Part shown: positions 18,267-27,774 of the stretch, one piece after another
Layout of the letters: every line of letters begins with the position of its first letter
How positions within the stretch are numbered: position 1 is the first letter of the stretch
Assembly: GCA_022750415.1 (NCBI GenBank)
Contig: JAKIVT010000005.1
Coordinates: 1-46,692 of the forward strand
Direction: 5' to 3'
Length of the DNA stretch: 46,692 nt
DNA from: Thermoplasmata archaeon
GTDB taxonomy: Archaea > Thermoplasmatota > Thermoplasmata > Lutacidiplasmatales > UBA184
Translations under genes and position numbers: made by a program
The notes under the pieces: model-generated
What the model saw: the letters and a program-made list of their open reading frames with translations, nothing else
Databases searched by the model: none
Told to the model about the DNA's origin: nothing

Positions 18267-19417
18267 AAGTCGTCCACGTCACGCTCCGCTTCGATGCGCC
18301 CGGCGGCGTCGAGACCAACGTGCGGGAGATCGCGAAGGGGCTCCGGGCCGCGGGGGACGACGTGAGTGTGTTCGCGAGCGACCTCTACGACGAGGGCCGG
18401 TGGGAGCGGCGCACGACCTTCGCCCCGGCGGTCGATGGCGTTCCCGTCCGCCGATTCCCGGTTCGCAAACGCGTTGTTCCGTTCCTGACGATGCCGATGA
18501 TGGGCGGCCTGATCGATGCGCTCGCCGCGCAGCCTTGGGACGTGATCCACGCCCATTCCCACCGGTACGGGCATGTCCTCCAGGCGGCGGCGGTCGCCCG
18601 CCGACATCGGGTCCCACTCGTCGTGTCGACCCACTACCACCCGGCGGACCGGGGCGAGAAGCCGCTGAAGCGCGGCCTCCTTCGGTGCCAAGACGTCGCG
18701 TTCGGGATGAGCGCGTACCGCATCGCCGACGCGCTGGTCGTGGAGACGGAGCGCGAGGCCGGGCTCCTTCGGGAGTTCGCCCCCTCGAAGGGGATCCGGG
18801 TGATTCCGCCGGGCATCGACCTCGACGCATGGGGACATCCGGAAGCCGACGCGCCTCCCGCGGGGCTTCCCGAACGGTTCGTCCTCTACGCCGGCCGGAT
18901 CGCTCCGAACAAGGGGCTCCCGATCCTGCTCCATGCGTTCGCGCGGCTGCCGACGTCCGGCCGTCCTCGCCTCGTCCTCATGGGCCGCGATTGGGGGGAG
19001 CGACCGGCGCTCGAGCGGCTCGCCGCCGAGCTCGGGGTGACCGACGAGCTAGTCTGGCTCGGACATGTCGAGTCGCCGTCCGAGTACCGGGGCGTGGTCC
19101 GGCGGGCGAGCGTGTTCGTGCTGCCGTCGGAGTGGGAGGCGTTCGGCCTTGTGCTGTTGGAGGCCATGGCCGCGCGGGTCGCGATCGTGGCCTCCGCCGT
19201 CGGCGGCGTCCCCGAGGTGCTCGAGGGAGGGAAATCCGGCCGGCTCGTCCCCTACGGAGACCCGGGCGCCCTCGCCGACTCGATCGGCCAACTCTTGGCG
19301 GACGACGCCGAACGCCGGCGCCTCGTGACGGCCGGGACCCTGCGGGTCGCCTCGCTCACGTGGGCGAACGCCGTTGCGCGTCACCGGGCGTTGTATCGCG
19401 AACTGGCTCGCGGGTAG
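18263..19417 (+). CDS. GT4-family glycosyltransferase (tandem paralog)
   Basis: ATG overlaps preceding stop (ATGA); APGGVETNVREIAKGLRAAGDDVSVFASD, YAGRIAPNKGLPILLHAF, LPSEWEAFGLVLLEAMAARVAIVAS. Confidence 0.93.
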   Translation: MKVVHVTLRFDAPGGVETNVREIAKGLRAAGDDVSVFASDLYDEGRWERRTTFAPAVDGVPVRRFPVRKRVVPFLTMPMMGGLIDALAAQPWDVIHAHSHRYGHVLQAAAVARRHRVPLVVSTHYHPADRGEKPLKRGLLRCQDVAFGMSAYRIADALVVETEREAGLLREFAPSKGIRVIPPGIDLDAWGHPEADAPPAGLPERFVLYAGRIAPNKGLPILLHAFARLPTSGRPRLVLMGRDWGERPALERLAAELGVTDELVWLGHVESPSEYRGVVRRASVFVLPSEWEAFGLVLLEAMAARVAIVASAVGGVPEVLEGGKSGRLVPYGDPGALADSIGQLLADDAERRRLVTAGTLRVASLTWANAVARHRALYRELARG

Positions 19418-19528
19418 CGCGCCCGGGCAATCGCTCGAGCTCGTCGGCGAGCTCGCGGGTCGCGGTCCGGTCGGGCTCGCGCTCGGCGAGGGAGCCCGCT
19501 CGCAACAGCGCGACGGTCAGGGCGAGCA

Positions 19529-20662
19529 TCATGACGCGCCCAACTCCGCTCCGACGGACCGGAGGATGCCGAGCCCTTTGCGGAGGTTGTCGCGCGAGGC
19601 GGCGAACGACAAGCGGAGATGGTTCGCCCCGAGCGGGCCGAACGCGTCTCCCGGCGTGGAGATGAGCCCGCGCTGGAGCAGGGTCCCCGCAATCTCCTGC
19701 GCAGTCCCCGGCCAGTCGAGGTTCGGGAAGGCATAGAACGCCCCCGCCGGGGGAACGACCGAGATGCCGGGGATCTTGGCGAGCCCCTTCGCGATCAAGG
19801 TCCGTCGGGCCCGGAACTCGGCGACCATGGCCCGCGTCGCGGCCCCGCCGTCCTCGAGACCGGCGAGCACGGCGGCCTGCGCCGGGGTCGACGGGCAGGC
19901 CATCATGTGGTAGTGCATCTTGTTCAGCTCGACGGCGAGCGCCCGCGGGGCGACGAGGAAGCCAATCCTCCACCCCGTCATGGCGAGCGTCTTCGAGAAC
20001 GAGTTCACGATGACCGCCCGGTCGGTCCGGCCCCAGAACGACCGAAACTTTCCTTCGTAGACCATCTCCTCGTACACCTCGTCGGAGACGATCGTCAGGT
20101 CGTGCTCCTCGGCGAACGAGATCATCCGGTCCACCGTCGCCTCGGTGAACACGCTCCCCGTCGGGTTCGATGGGCTGTTCACGACGATCACCCGGGTTCT
20201 CGACGTGACCAGCCGCTCCAGCTGCTCGAAATCCGGTTGGTACGCCTTCGCCTCGTCGAGGTCGTACCAGACCGGTCGGGCCCCCGCGAGCTTGGCATGC
20301 GGGGGATAGAGTACGAATCCCGGGTTGGGGACGAGCACCTCATCGCCCGGGTCGTACAGGGTGAGAGCGACGGCCATGAGGCCTTCCGAGCCGGAGCCGG
20401 TGACGATCACATTCTCGCGACCGGTCTCGGGGTCCCGCTCCCGGTACCGCTCGGCGATCTTCTCGCGCAGCGGGGGCAGACCGGCCGAGGGTCCGTAATG
20501 GTTCATGCCGTGCCGGACGGCCTCACACAAGGCATCGAGGACCGCCTTCGGCGGCTCGAAATCTGGCTCACCCAATCCCAGGTTGATCGCGTTGGGCGGG
20601 GCCGCCTCGAACATCTTCCGGATGCCCGAGATTTCCACCTGGCGGACCCGCTCGGCCACCAC
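19529..20662 (-). CDS. PLP-dependent aminotransferase class I/II
   Basis: NLGLGEPDFEPP, NSPSNPTGSVF, SDEVYEEMVYEG, NSFSKTLAMTGWRIGFLVAP; GTG start proposed before VAERVRQVEISGIRKMFE. Confidence 0.93.
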   Translation of the reverse strand: MVAERVRQVEISGIRKMFEAAPPNAINLGLGEPDFEPPKAVLDALCEAVRHGMNHYGPSAGLPPLREKIAERYRERDPETGRENVIVTGSGSEGLMAVALTLYDPGDEVLVPNPGFVLYPPHAKLAGARPVWYDLDEAKAYQPDFEQLERLVTSRTRVIVVNSPSNPTGSVFTEATVDRMISFAEEHDLTIVSDEVYEEMVYEGKFRSFWGRTDRAVIVNSFSKTLAMTGWRIGFLVAPRALAVELNKMHYHMMACPSTPAQAAVLAGLEDGGAATRAMVAEFRARRTLIAKGLAKIPGISVVPPAGAFYAFPNLDWPGTAQEIAGTLLQRGLISTPGDAFGPLGANHLRLSFAASRDNLRKGLGILRSVGAELGAS

Positions 20663-20853
20663 GGGGCCGCGCGACGGGACCTCCCTTCTTAGCCTTGGTG
20701 GGGCCGTGCGTCGTCGTCGACCGGCCCGACGGTGCCCGTCGCCGGTGTAGCACGGGGTCGAGGCCCGGCGGGATCGACAGTCCGAACCGCGCCGTGCATG
20801 ACACAAGCGCCTTCTACCCGGACCGCTCCGTCGCCTCCGGGAGGAGACCCGGC

Positions 20854-22194
20854 GTGCCCGTTATCGTCATTGTCGGCGCCCAATTCGGCGACGAAGCGAA
20901 AGGAAAGATCACCGACTATCTCGCTGCGAACGCCGAGTTCGTAGTGCGGACGGGCGGGGGCCCGAACGCCGGCCACACGATCGACCTGCCGGAAGGGAAG
21001 GTCGTCCTCCACCAGTTGCCGTGCGGCGTCCTGCGCCAGGACGTCACCGCGGTATGCGGACCGGGGATGGTCCTCGACCCGACCGCCCTCGACCAAGAGA
21101 TCCGGACGCTCGAGGAGCGCCGGATGTTCAAGGGAACGCTGATCATCAGCGAGCGCGCGCACGCGATCCTGCCGACGCATATCGCGGAGGACGCGTGGGA
21201 AGAGAAGCTCCGGACGGCCACCCACCCAGGCGCCGAGCTCGGCACGACGATGCGGGGGATCGGCCCGGCGTACGCCGACCGGTACGGCCGGTGGGGAGTC
21301 CGGTTCGGCGAACTGATCCGACCGGCGAAACTCCGGCAGCGACTCGAGTTGCTGCTCGCCTCCAAACCCCATCTCGCCGGGATTCTCGACCCGAACCAAC
21401 TTCAGTCCGACCTCGGAGAGGTCGCGGGCCGGCTCGCTCCGTTCGTCCAGCCGACCGAGCCGACGCTCTGGTCCGCGCTCGCGAGGAAGGAGACCGTTCT
21501 TCTCGAAGGAGCCCAGAGCGCACTCCTCGACATCGATTTCGGGACGTATCCGTACGTCACGAGCCATCACCCCACCTCGGCCGGAGCCCTCGTGGGAAGC
21601 GGCATTCCGCCATTCGAAGTCTCCGAGGTCGTCGGCGTCACCAAGGCGTACGCGACCCGGGTGGGCGCGGGACCGTTCCCAACGGAGGTTGGCGGGGACC
21701 TCGGCGCCTACCTCCAGCGCGAGGGAGGCGAGCGAGGGGCGACCACGGGCCGGGTCCGCCAGGTCGGTTGGCTCGACCTCGTGCTCCTCCGCTACGTGAC
21801 GAAGCTCAACGGATTCACGTCGCTCGCTCTCACGAAGGTCGATGTGCTGGGCGGACTCGACGACGTGCCGGTCGCGGTCCAGTACGTCACTCCCGAGGGC
21901 CAGACGTTGACCGACTACCCTCCCGCCGACGCCGACGATCTCGCCCACGTGACCCCGGTGTACGAGAAGCTCCCCTCCTGGCCCAAGTTCAACGAGCGGC
22001 TCGTCGCCCGGCTCCGGGACGAAGGGGCGGCGGCCTTACCCCCGACGTTGAAACGATTCGTGGCGTACATCGGGCAAGAGACCGGCGTGCCGGTCGAGTG
22101 GGTCAGCTACGGCCCGCGGCGCGAGGAAACGGTCTGGTTGGGGAAGACCCACGGGTCCCCAGCCGCCGGCTCGGTCACGGCATGGGCGCAATGA
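20854..22194 (+). CDS. purA: Adenylosuccinate synthetase
   Basis: VIVIVGAQFGDEAKGKITDYLA, GGGPNAGHTI, GTTMRGIGPAYADRYGR, EGAQSALLDIDFGTYPYVTSHH; GTG start. Confidence 0.95.
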   Translation: MPVIVIVGAQFGDEAKGKITDYLAANAEFVVRTGGGPNAGHTIDLPEGKVVLHQLPCGVLRQDVTAVCGPGMVLDPTALDQEIRTLEERRMFKGTLIISERAHAILPTHIAEDAWEEKLRTATHPGAELGTTMRGIGPAYADRYGRWGVRFGELIRPAKLRQRLELLLASKPHLAGILDPNQLQSDLGEVAGRLAPFVQPTEPTLWSALARKETVLLEGAQSALLDIDFGTYPYVTSHHPTSAGALVGSGIPPFEVSEVVGVTKAYATRVGAGPFPTEVGGDLGAYLQREGGERGATTGRVRQVGWLDLVLLRYVTKLNGFTSLALTKVDVLGGLDDVPVAVQYVTPEGQTLTDYPPADADDLAHVTPVYEKLPSWPKFNERLVARLRDEGAAALPPTLKRFVAYIGQETGVPVEWVSYGPRREETVWLGKTHGSPAAGSVTAWAQ

Positions 22195-22204
22195 CCCGGC
22201 GGCC

Positions 22205-23071
22205 GTGAGCTTCGACCCGCTGCTCTACGTCGCCCTCGCGGCGGGGTTCGCCATCGGTCGACTGACTCCATGGCGTTCGCACCGCATCGGCCAGGCGGCG
22301 CTGGTCACGGTCGCGATCCTCCTGTTCCTTCTCGGCGACAGTCTCGGGACGTTGGGTCTCGGAACGGTGGCCATCGAGGTTCCCCTCGCCTTCGCCTTCG
22401 CGGCGGCGACACTGGTCGTCACGGTTCTCGTTGCGGGAGTCCTCCTCCGTGGGAGACCCGCCCCGGCTCGGGAGCCAAAGGCTCGGGAACTCCGGGCCTC
22501 GCTCCTGCCGCCGGTCGGCTTCCTCGCTGCCGTTCTCCTGGGGGTGGTGGTCGGGCGGCTCGGCGGAGCCGGGCCCGGGCCGTTCACGGAGTACGCGCTC
22601 TATGCCCTGCTGGCCCTGGTGGGGTTCGACCTTCGACTGAATCTCGCCCGGCTCCGCTCGGCGTGGATCCCGATTGCCGCGGCGACCGCGGGAGGAATCG
22701 CCGTGGCGGCGGCGTTCGCCGTCACTGGGCTCGTTCCGGCGCAAGCCGTCTTCTCGACCGCGTTGGCCTTCGGGTGGTACTCTCTTTCGGGGCCCCTGAC
22801 GGCGGTCCGCCTCGGGCCTGCGCTCGGGCTCTTCGCGTTCCTTGCCAACTTCCTCCGGGAGAACCTGACGATGCTCTTCGCACCACTACTGGGGCGTCGG
22901 GTTCGCGGGGAGGGGCTGGCGGCGATGGGGGGGGCAACGTCCATGGATACCACGCTGTACTTCGTGACCCGGTACGGCGACCCGGAGGCCGCGACCGTCG
23001 CCCTTGCGACCGGGATTGTCCTGACGACGGCGGCCGCGCTTCTCGTTCCGTTCGTTCTCGGCCTGCCGTAA
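22205..23071 (+). CDS. LysO/DUF340-family exporter-like membrane protein
   Basis: 288 aa, about 8 TM segments; AFGWYSLSGPLTA, NFLRENLTMLFAPLLGR, MGGATSMDTTLYFVTRYG. Confidence 0.8.
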   Translation: MSFDPLLYVALAAGFAIGRLTPWRSHRIGQAALVTVAILLFLLGDSLGTLGLGTVAIEVPLAFAFAAATLVVTVLVAGVLLRGRPAPAREPKARELRASLLPPVGFLAAVLLGVVVGRLGGAGPGPFTEYALYALLALVGFDLRLNLARLRSAWIPIAAATAGGIAVAAAFAVTGLVPAQAVFSTALAFGWYSLSGPLTAVRLGPALGLFAFLANFLRENLTMLFAPLLGRRVRGEGLAAMGGATSMDTTLYFVTRYGDPEAATVALATGIVLTTAAALLVPFVLGLP

Positions 23072-23111
23072 GCGCGAAGTTTATTGGACGAGGCGGCTCG
23101 CCGACGGTCGT

Positions 23112-23184
23112 GGGCTCGTAGTCCAGCGGTTAAGACGTCGCTCTCACACAGCGAAGACCGCCGGTTCGAATCCGGCCGAGCCCA
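23112..23184 (+). tRNA. tRNA-Val (anticodon CAC)
   Basis: Cloverleaf read by eye: acceptor GGGCTCG/CGAGCCC, anticodon arm TCGCT-CTCACAC-AGCGA, T arm GCCGG-TTCGAAT-CCGGC, discriminator A; no intron needed. Confidence 0.92.
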
Positions 23185-23737
23185 TCCGGCTTCGTCGCAC
23201 GCCCCGATGCGATGTGTCCGTGCCTCCGCGAGGACTCCTCGCCGTCCCCGGACCCGACAACAAGGGGTCGCAACCCCGCGGCAGATCCTGCGCGCGGGCG
23301 CACCGCGGGCGCCTCCGTCCCGGATCCCAGGTACGTAGGAGGAGGGACACTTACCGTTCCATACCCCCGAATCGAGCTCCGCTCTTCCCTCGAGGCGAAG
23401 GGAGCGACGCCCCCGGCAGCCCCAAATCGGGAGACGGGATCCGGGGGCCTCCGGCCATTCCCGCCTAGGATAGGACCCGGGAGCGGTCCGCTCGACGCTC
23501 AGGGGGATTTCGTGCCGAGCGATGTAGGTGCCGAAATCCATCTCGGACCCACGAGCCAAAACGCCCTTTCGGGGGGCGTCGGGGAGTTCCCGAACCGGGC
23601 GGCGAGGCGGCTAAGTCGGCGGGCGGCGTCCCCGCTTTCGTCCGGGGTCCACCACGACGCTTCCGCCCCCCCCATGGCTGAGTGGGCCGGCACCGCTCCC
23701 CGAGGACGATCCGTTCCGGACGGAGTCCACTCTCCTC

Positions 23738-24244
23738 GTGACCCGGCAGCCCGACATCGGTCTGGACATCGAGGTCACCGATGCCCAGGGTCGGGTTCTG
23801 GCCGAGGCGAATTCGACCTGGCGGGGATGGAAGGGGTTCAGGGAGCTGGATTTGAAGGACAACTCCGACCGACTCCTCCTGACCTACCGAATCACGCCGC
23901 CCCGGGCGGGACACTTCTTCTCGGCCCGCCCTCTCCTGCTCGCCGACGGGGCCGGGCGGGCGCTCGGGACCCTGCAAACCCGGTTCGACGGGTGGAAAGG
24001 GCGGCGGTTCTCGCTCCTCCGGCCGGACGGGCGCGACCTCGTCGTGCCGCACATCCCCCGCCACCAGGAGAATCCGCTATTGCTGGGCCAACAGACCGTG
24101 GGTTCGGTCGGAAAACGAGGCGGCCTCCTCAGCACCTTTTCCCTCCGGTTTACGCAGCCGTGCGATCATCTCCAAGCCGTCGGACTCCTCGTCTTCGTCG
24201 CGGTCCGCGCCGGACACACGAGCACCGTCGGCACCCGGGGGTAG
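23738..24244 (+). CDS. Hypothetical protein, possible LURP-one/tubby-C/scramblase-like beta fold
   Basis: 168 aa; alternating beta segments (DIEVTDAQGRVLAEANSTWRGWKGFRELDLKDNSDRLLLTYRITPP...). GTG start; fold is a guess from strand pattern. Confidence 0.45.
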   Translation: MTRQPDIGLDIEVTDAQGRVLAEANSTWRGWKGFRELDLKDNSDRLLLTYRITPPRAGHFFSARPLLLADGAGRALGTLQTRFDGWKGRRFSLLRPDGRDLVVPHIPRHQENPLLLGQQTVGSVGKRGGLLSTFSLRFTQPCDHLQAVGLLVFVAVRAGHTSTVGTRG

Positions 24245-24327
24245 GACTCCTCCGACGGGCCGACGGCGCTCCCGCTTCCGGAGGTGCGGCCGATAGCCTC
24301 TAGTGAGGACTGCCGTCTCGCCAGGGC

Positions 24328-25011
24328 GTGAAGGTACTCCTCTTCGGAGGCTCGGGGATGGTCGGTCAGGGCGTCCTGCGCGAATGCCTGCTCGACCCGA
24401 CGGTCGAGGCGGTCGTGTCCGTCGGGCGGAGCCCGTCGGGGACGGTCGCCCCGAAGTTGACCGACCTCCTTCGGCCCGACTTGACGGACCTCGCCGACGT
24501 GGAGGGCCAGCTTACCGGGTTCGATGCCTGCTTCTTCTGCCTCGGTGTTTCGTCGGTCCGGAAGTCCGAGTCGGATTTCCGGCGCGTGACGTACGACCTG
24601 ACGGTCTCCGTCGCCGAACGGCTCGCTCGGCTCAATCCGGGGATGACGTTCGTTTACGTTTCTGGTGCCGGGACCGACAGTTCCGAGCACGGTCGGGCGA
24701 TGTGGGCGCGGGTGAAGGGCGCGACCGAGAACGCGATCCTTCGGCTCCCGTTCCGCCGTTCGTTCATGTTCCGGCCCGGGGCCATCCAACCGAAGCATGG
24801 AATCCGGTCGAAGACCGCACTCTATCGGGGCCTGTACGTCGTGCTGTCCCCGTTCTTGTGGGTGCTGAAGTTGGTCTCGCCGGACTCCCTCACGACCACC
24901 GAGGCCGTCGGCCGGGCCATGATCCGGGTCGCGGCCGACGGGGCGCCCGAGCCGCTCGTCTCGACTCGGGAGATCAATCGGTTGGCCCGGCTCCCCCCGA
25001 GCCACGACTAG
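24328..25011 (+). CDS. NAD(P)-binding SDR/epimerase-like protein
   Basis: MKVLLFGGSGMVGQGVLRECLLDPTVEAVVSVGR, FVYVSGAGTDSSE, FMFRPGAIQP; GTG start. Confidence 0.87.
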   Translation: MKVLLFGGSGMVGQGVLRECLLDPTVEAVVSVGRSPSGTVAPKLTDLLRPDLTDLADVEGQLTGFDACFFCLGVSSVRKSESDFRRVTYDLTVSVAERLARLNPGMTFVYVSGAGTDSSEHGRAMWARVKGATENAILRLPFRRSFMFRPGAIQPKHGIRSKTALYRGLYVVLSPFLWVLKLVSPDSLTTTEAVGRAMIRVAADGAPEPLVSTREINRLARLPPSHD

Positions 25012-25065
25012 CCCGGGAGGTGGAGGACCCGGGCCGTTCGACGGGGCGAATCGGCGTACGCCCGG

Positions 25066-26847
25066 TTACCCGACGACGGAGACGAACGAGTTGACCAGCG
25101 AGGCATGGCTGGAGCGCGTGCGGAGCCAGAACTCCTTGTTCTCGGCGTCGCCCGGGTCGAACAGGTGGTCGTACTTGACCCGCTCCTCCCCCGGCGGAAG
25201 TCGCTCCACGCACCGTACCGCCAGCTCCCGGACCTGCCGCGGGCTCGCGATTTGGGGGTTGCTCACGACATAGTACAGCGCCAGCCGCTCGATTTCGTGG
25301 ACCTGCCGATGATGCTCGTCGGCGGCGCGTCCCAGTTGGGAGAGGACGACGGCGATCTTGTCCTCGGCCGCAAGGGGAGGGATCGAGAACTCATGCGCCG
25401 AGGGCACTCGGCTCAGCAGGTCGGCCCCCTTCGGACGGGCGAGCATCCGCTCCTTCATTTCGGCCAGGCTTGAGGCCGAGCTCCCCGCGAGGACGAAGGT
25501 CTTGCGCGCGGGCCGGTCGGCCGGGGGATCCAAGGCCGGGAACAGGACTTCGTACGGCCACGACTCCGCCCCCCGGGCATCGACCTCATCCACGAGGCAG
25601 AGGCACGGTTTGGTCTCGGCGGCCACGCGGGCGATCCCCGACCGGAACCCTTCCTCATCGAGCCGGGCGAGGTCCAAGACCACGAACTCGACGGCCGGTC
25701 CCAACGACGCCGCGATCTGTTCGACCAGGTACGTCTTTCCGCTCCCCGGCCGGCCCCAGAGGAGGTAGCTCTCGCGGCCCTGCGTGGGGAGGCTGACCCC
25801 CGCGACGACTTTTCGGCGGAGCTCCTTGAGTCGACTGCGGATTGCGGGGTCGAATCGCACGTAGCTCCCAACGATCTGGAAATCCGACAGCGAGAGCCGA
25901 GTGGCTCCGACGATCAGATCCCGAGCGTGCCCGAGATCTTCCTCCGTCACCTTGGATTCCGTCCCCGTCGCGGGCGGGACCGAGATTTCGGTCGGAGTAC
26001 CCAGGAAGGTGCGAATCTCGTGGAGGAACCTCGGCCATGCCGGTTCGGACTCCAGGAGGATGTGATTCGAACCGTCCAAGGGGACGAACTTCGCCCCCGG
26101 GATCATGGCGGCCACCTTCCTCCCGACCTCGAACGGAACGACGCGGTCGTTCTTCGCGTGCAGGATCAAGGTGGGAACGGCGACCCGGGGAAGCAGGTCC
26201 ACGACATCGATCTGCCCGAACGTCGCGTCGAACGCGAGCGCGTTTTCCGTCGAGCACGTGACCTTCTGAAGTTCGTTGAACCAGCGCATTTGCTCCGGGG
26301 TGGCGCCCGGAATGAACTGCGTCGTGAACATCTGCCGGAAGGTCGGCTCGTCCCGGCCCCAACCGAGTTTCATGAGCTGACGCATCGCCGTGCGGATCTC
26401 GATGGCCTCCGGATCCTTCCGACGTTTCGCCCACCCCAACGCGTACGTTCCGTAGAGGATCAGGTGGCTGACCCGCTCCGGATGGCGGACCGTGTACGCC
26501 ACGCTCACCGGACCGCCCTGCGAAACACCTAGGAGGGCGAAGCGCTTCAGCCCCAGGGAATCGACGACCGTCTCGAGGTCCATGACCCAGTCCTCGAACG
26601 AAAAGCGGGGAACCTTCCAGTCGGAGAGACCGACTCCGCGCTCGTCATACCGGACGTACTCGTTGTGCCGCGAGAGCTCCCGGATCCAGGGCTGCCACAC
26701 GGGACTTTCGAGGTCGAAGGCGAGATGGCTGAGGTAGTGGGCGGCCCGGACGATCGGGTAGCCCGTTCCGGTGGAGGCGTACGCGACGCTCACTCCATCG
26801 GGCGATTGGCAGAACCGAATCTGCTGCGAGGGAATGGAAGCCGACAC
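25066..26847 (-). CDS. Alpha/beta-hydrolase fused to AAA+ ATPase
   Basis: N-terminus IRFCQSPDGVSVAYASTGTGYPIV...VRYDERGVGLSDW...LLGVSQGGPVSVAY...NDRVV...SNHILLE; C-terminus Walker A WGRPGSGKT, Walker B CLCLVDEVD, sensor-like FVLAGSSAS. Confidence 0.9.
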   Translation of the reverse strand: MSASIPSQQIRFCQSPDGVSVAYASTGTGYPIVRAAHYLSHLAFDLESPVWQPWIRELSRHNEYVRYDERGVGLSDWKVPRFSFEDWVMDLETVVDSLGLKRFALLGVSQGGPVSVAYTVRHPERVSHLILYGTYALGWAKRRKDPEAIEIRTAMRQLMKLGWGRDEPTFRQMFTTQFIPGATPEQMRWFNELQKVTCSTENALAFDATFGQIDVVDLLPRVAVPTLILHAKNDRVVPFEVGRKVAAMIPGAKFVPLDGSNHILLESEPAWPRFLHEIRTFLGTPTEISVPPATGTESKVTEEDLGHARDLIVGATRLSLSDFQIVGSYVRFDPAIRSRLKELRRKVVAGVSLPTQGRESYLLWGRPGSGKTYLVEQIAASLGPAVEFVVLDLARLDEEGFRSGIARVAAETKPCLCLVDEVDARGAESWPYEVLFPALDPPADRPARKTFVLAGSSASSLAEMKERMLARPKGADLLSRVPSAHEFSIPPLAAEDKIAVVLSQLGRAADEHHRQVHEIERLALYYVVSNPQIASPRQVRELAVRCVERLPPGEERVKYDHLFDPGDAENKEFWLRTRSSHASLVNSFVSVVG

Positions 26848-27127
26848 GGTATCGACATCGTCCCGACCGGCGAACGATGCTTAAGCGACACCGACCGGGG
26901 CTGGCCGGAATGGTCGTCGGAGTGCCGCCGTCCGAAACCGTCGGCCGACGGGGCGTCCGACGAAGGGGCCCGGTTCGCCGGGACTCCCATCGCCAGCCGC
27001 CCCTTGCAAGCCTTCTGGGCGTGTCCGGCCGAGCCCAAAACCGAGTACCGGGTTTGGCCGCGTGGCCGGACTTCGGTCTCCCACCGGCGGGGCGGGTACA
27101 GCCGGAACCCGGTATGGGCCGACCCTT

Positions 27128-27535
27128 TCAGTGCAGGGACACCGGCTGGGCCGGTGAGGTGTCCCGTTCCACGACCACGGCCGTTCCGTACGCGAGGACC
27201 TCCGTCATCACCCCACCCATCTCGGAAGTATCGAACCCCACCCCGACGATGGCGTTCGCCCCGAGGCTTTTCGCGTGGGCAGCGAGACGCTCCATCGACT
27301 GGTGACGGACTTGCTCGAGCAGGTGGGTGTACACCTTGATCTCGCCGCCGCCCAAGCTTCGCACCGCCGCCCAGATGTTCTGCCCCAGGCCCCGGGACCG
27401 CACGATCAACCCGAACGTCGTGCCGATGACCCGGGTGACGTGATAGCCCGATACGAACGGCGTGGTCACGATGATGATGTCGGCGGGAGGGGCGAACGGT
27501 TCCGGCGGCGCGTTCGGCAGGGGGGGCATCGACAT
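27128..27535 (-). CDS. YbjQ/UPF0145-family protein
   Basis: IIIVTTPFVSGYHVTRVIGTTFGLIVRSRGLGQNI...SMERLAAHAKSLGANAIVGVGFDTSEMG; start at MSMPPLP within the longer ORF. Confidence 0.88.
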   Translation of the reverse strand: MSMPPLPNAPPEPFAPPADIIIVTTPFVSGYHVTRVIGTTFGLIVRSRGLGQNIWAAVRSLGGGEIKVYTHLLEQVRHQSMERLAAHAKSLGANAIVGVGFDTSEMGGVMTEVLAYGTAVVVERDTSPAQPVSLH

Positions 27536-27774
27536 GGCGCCGGTACGGCCGGCAGCGGGATGAACCTGGCGCGTGCGGGCCGGGTCCTCGCCCGGGGTCC
27601 GAGCCCACGCTCCCCCGTTGGCCGAGGCGGGCCGCCATCCGCGGAATCCCCCGAGCCATCTCCGACCGCCGAGAGCGAGCGGCAAGAATCCGCCCCTCTG
27701 CCAAGCTAGATATCCCCCACGGGGGTGCGCGGCCGGCCGGGACTCCGAACGGAGATCGGCGAAGAGGAAAGAAA

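Noticed and set aside
19356-19531. Short minus ORF MMLALTVALLRAGSLAEREPDRTATREL...
   Set aside because: Overlaps the GT4 end; no supporting motif or clear ribosome-binding site, though a small peptide cannot be excluded.
23144-23350. Minus ORF ending GSAGFEPAVFAV, and the ORF 22600-23559 containing RPDSNRRSSLCESDV
   Set aside because: Well-known artefacts of translating a tRNA gene on the opposite strand.
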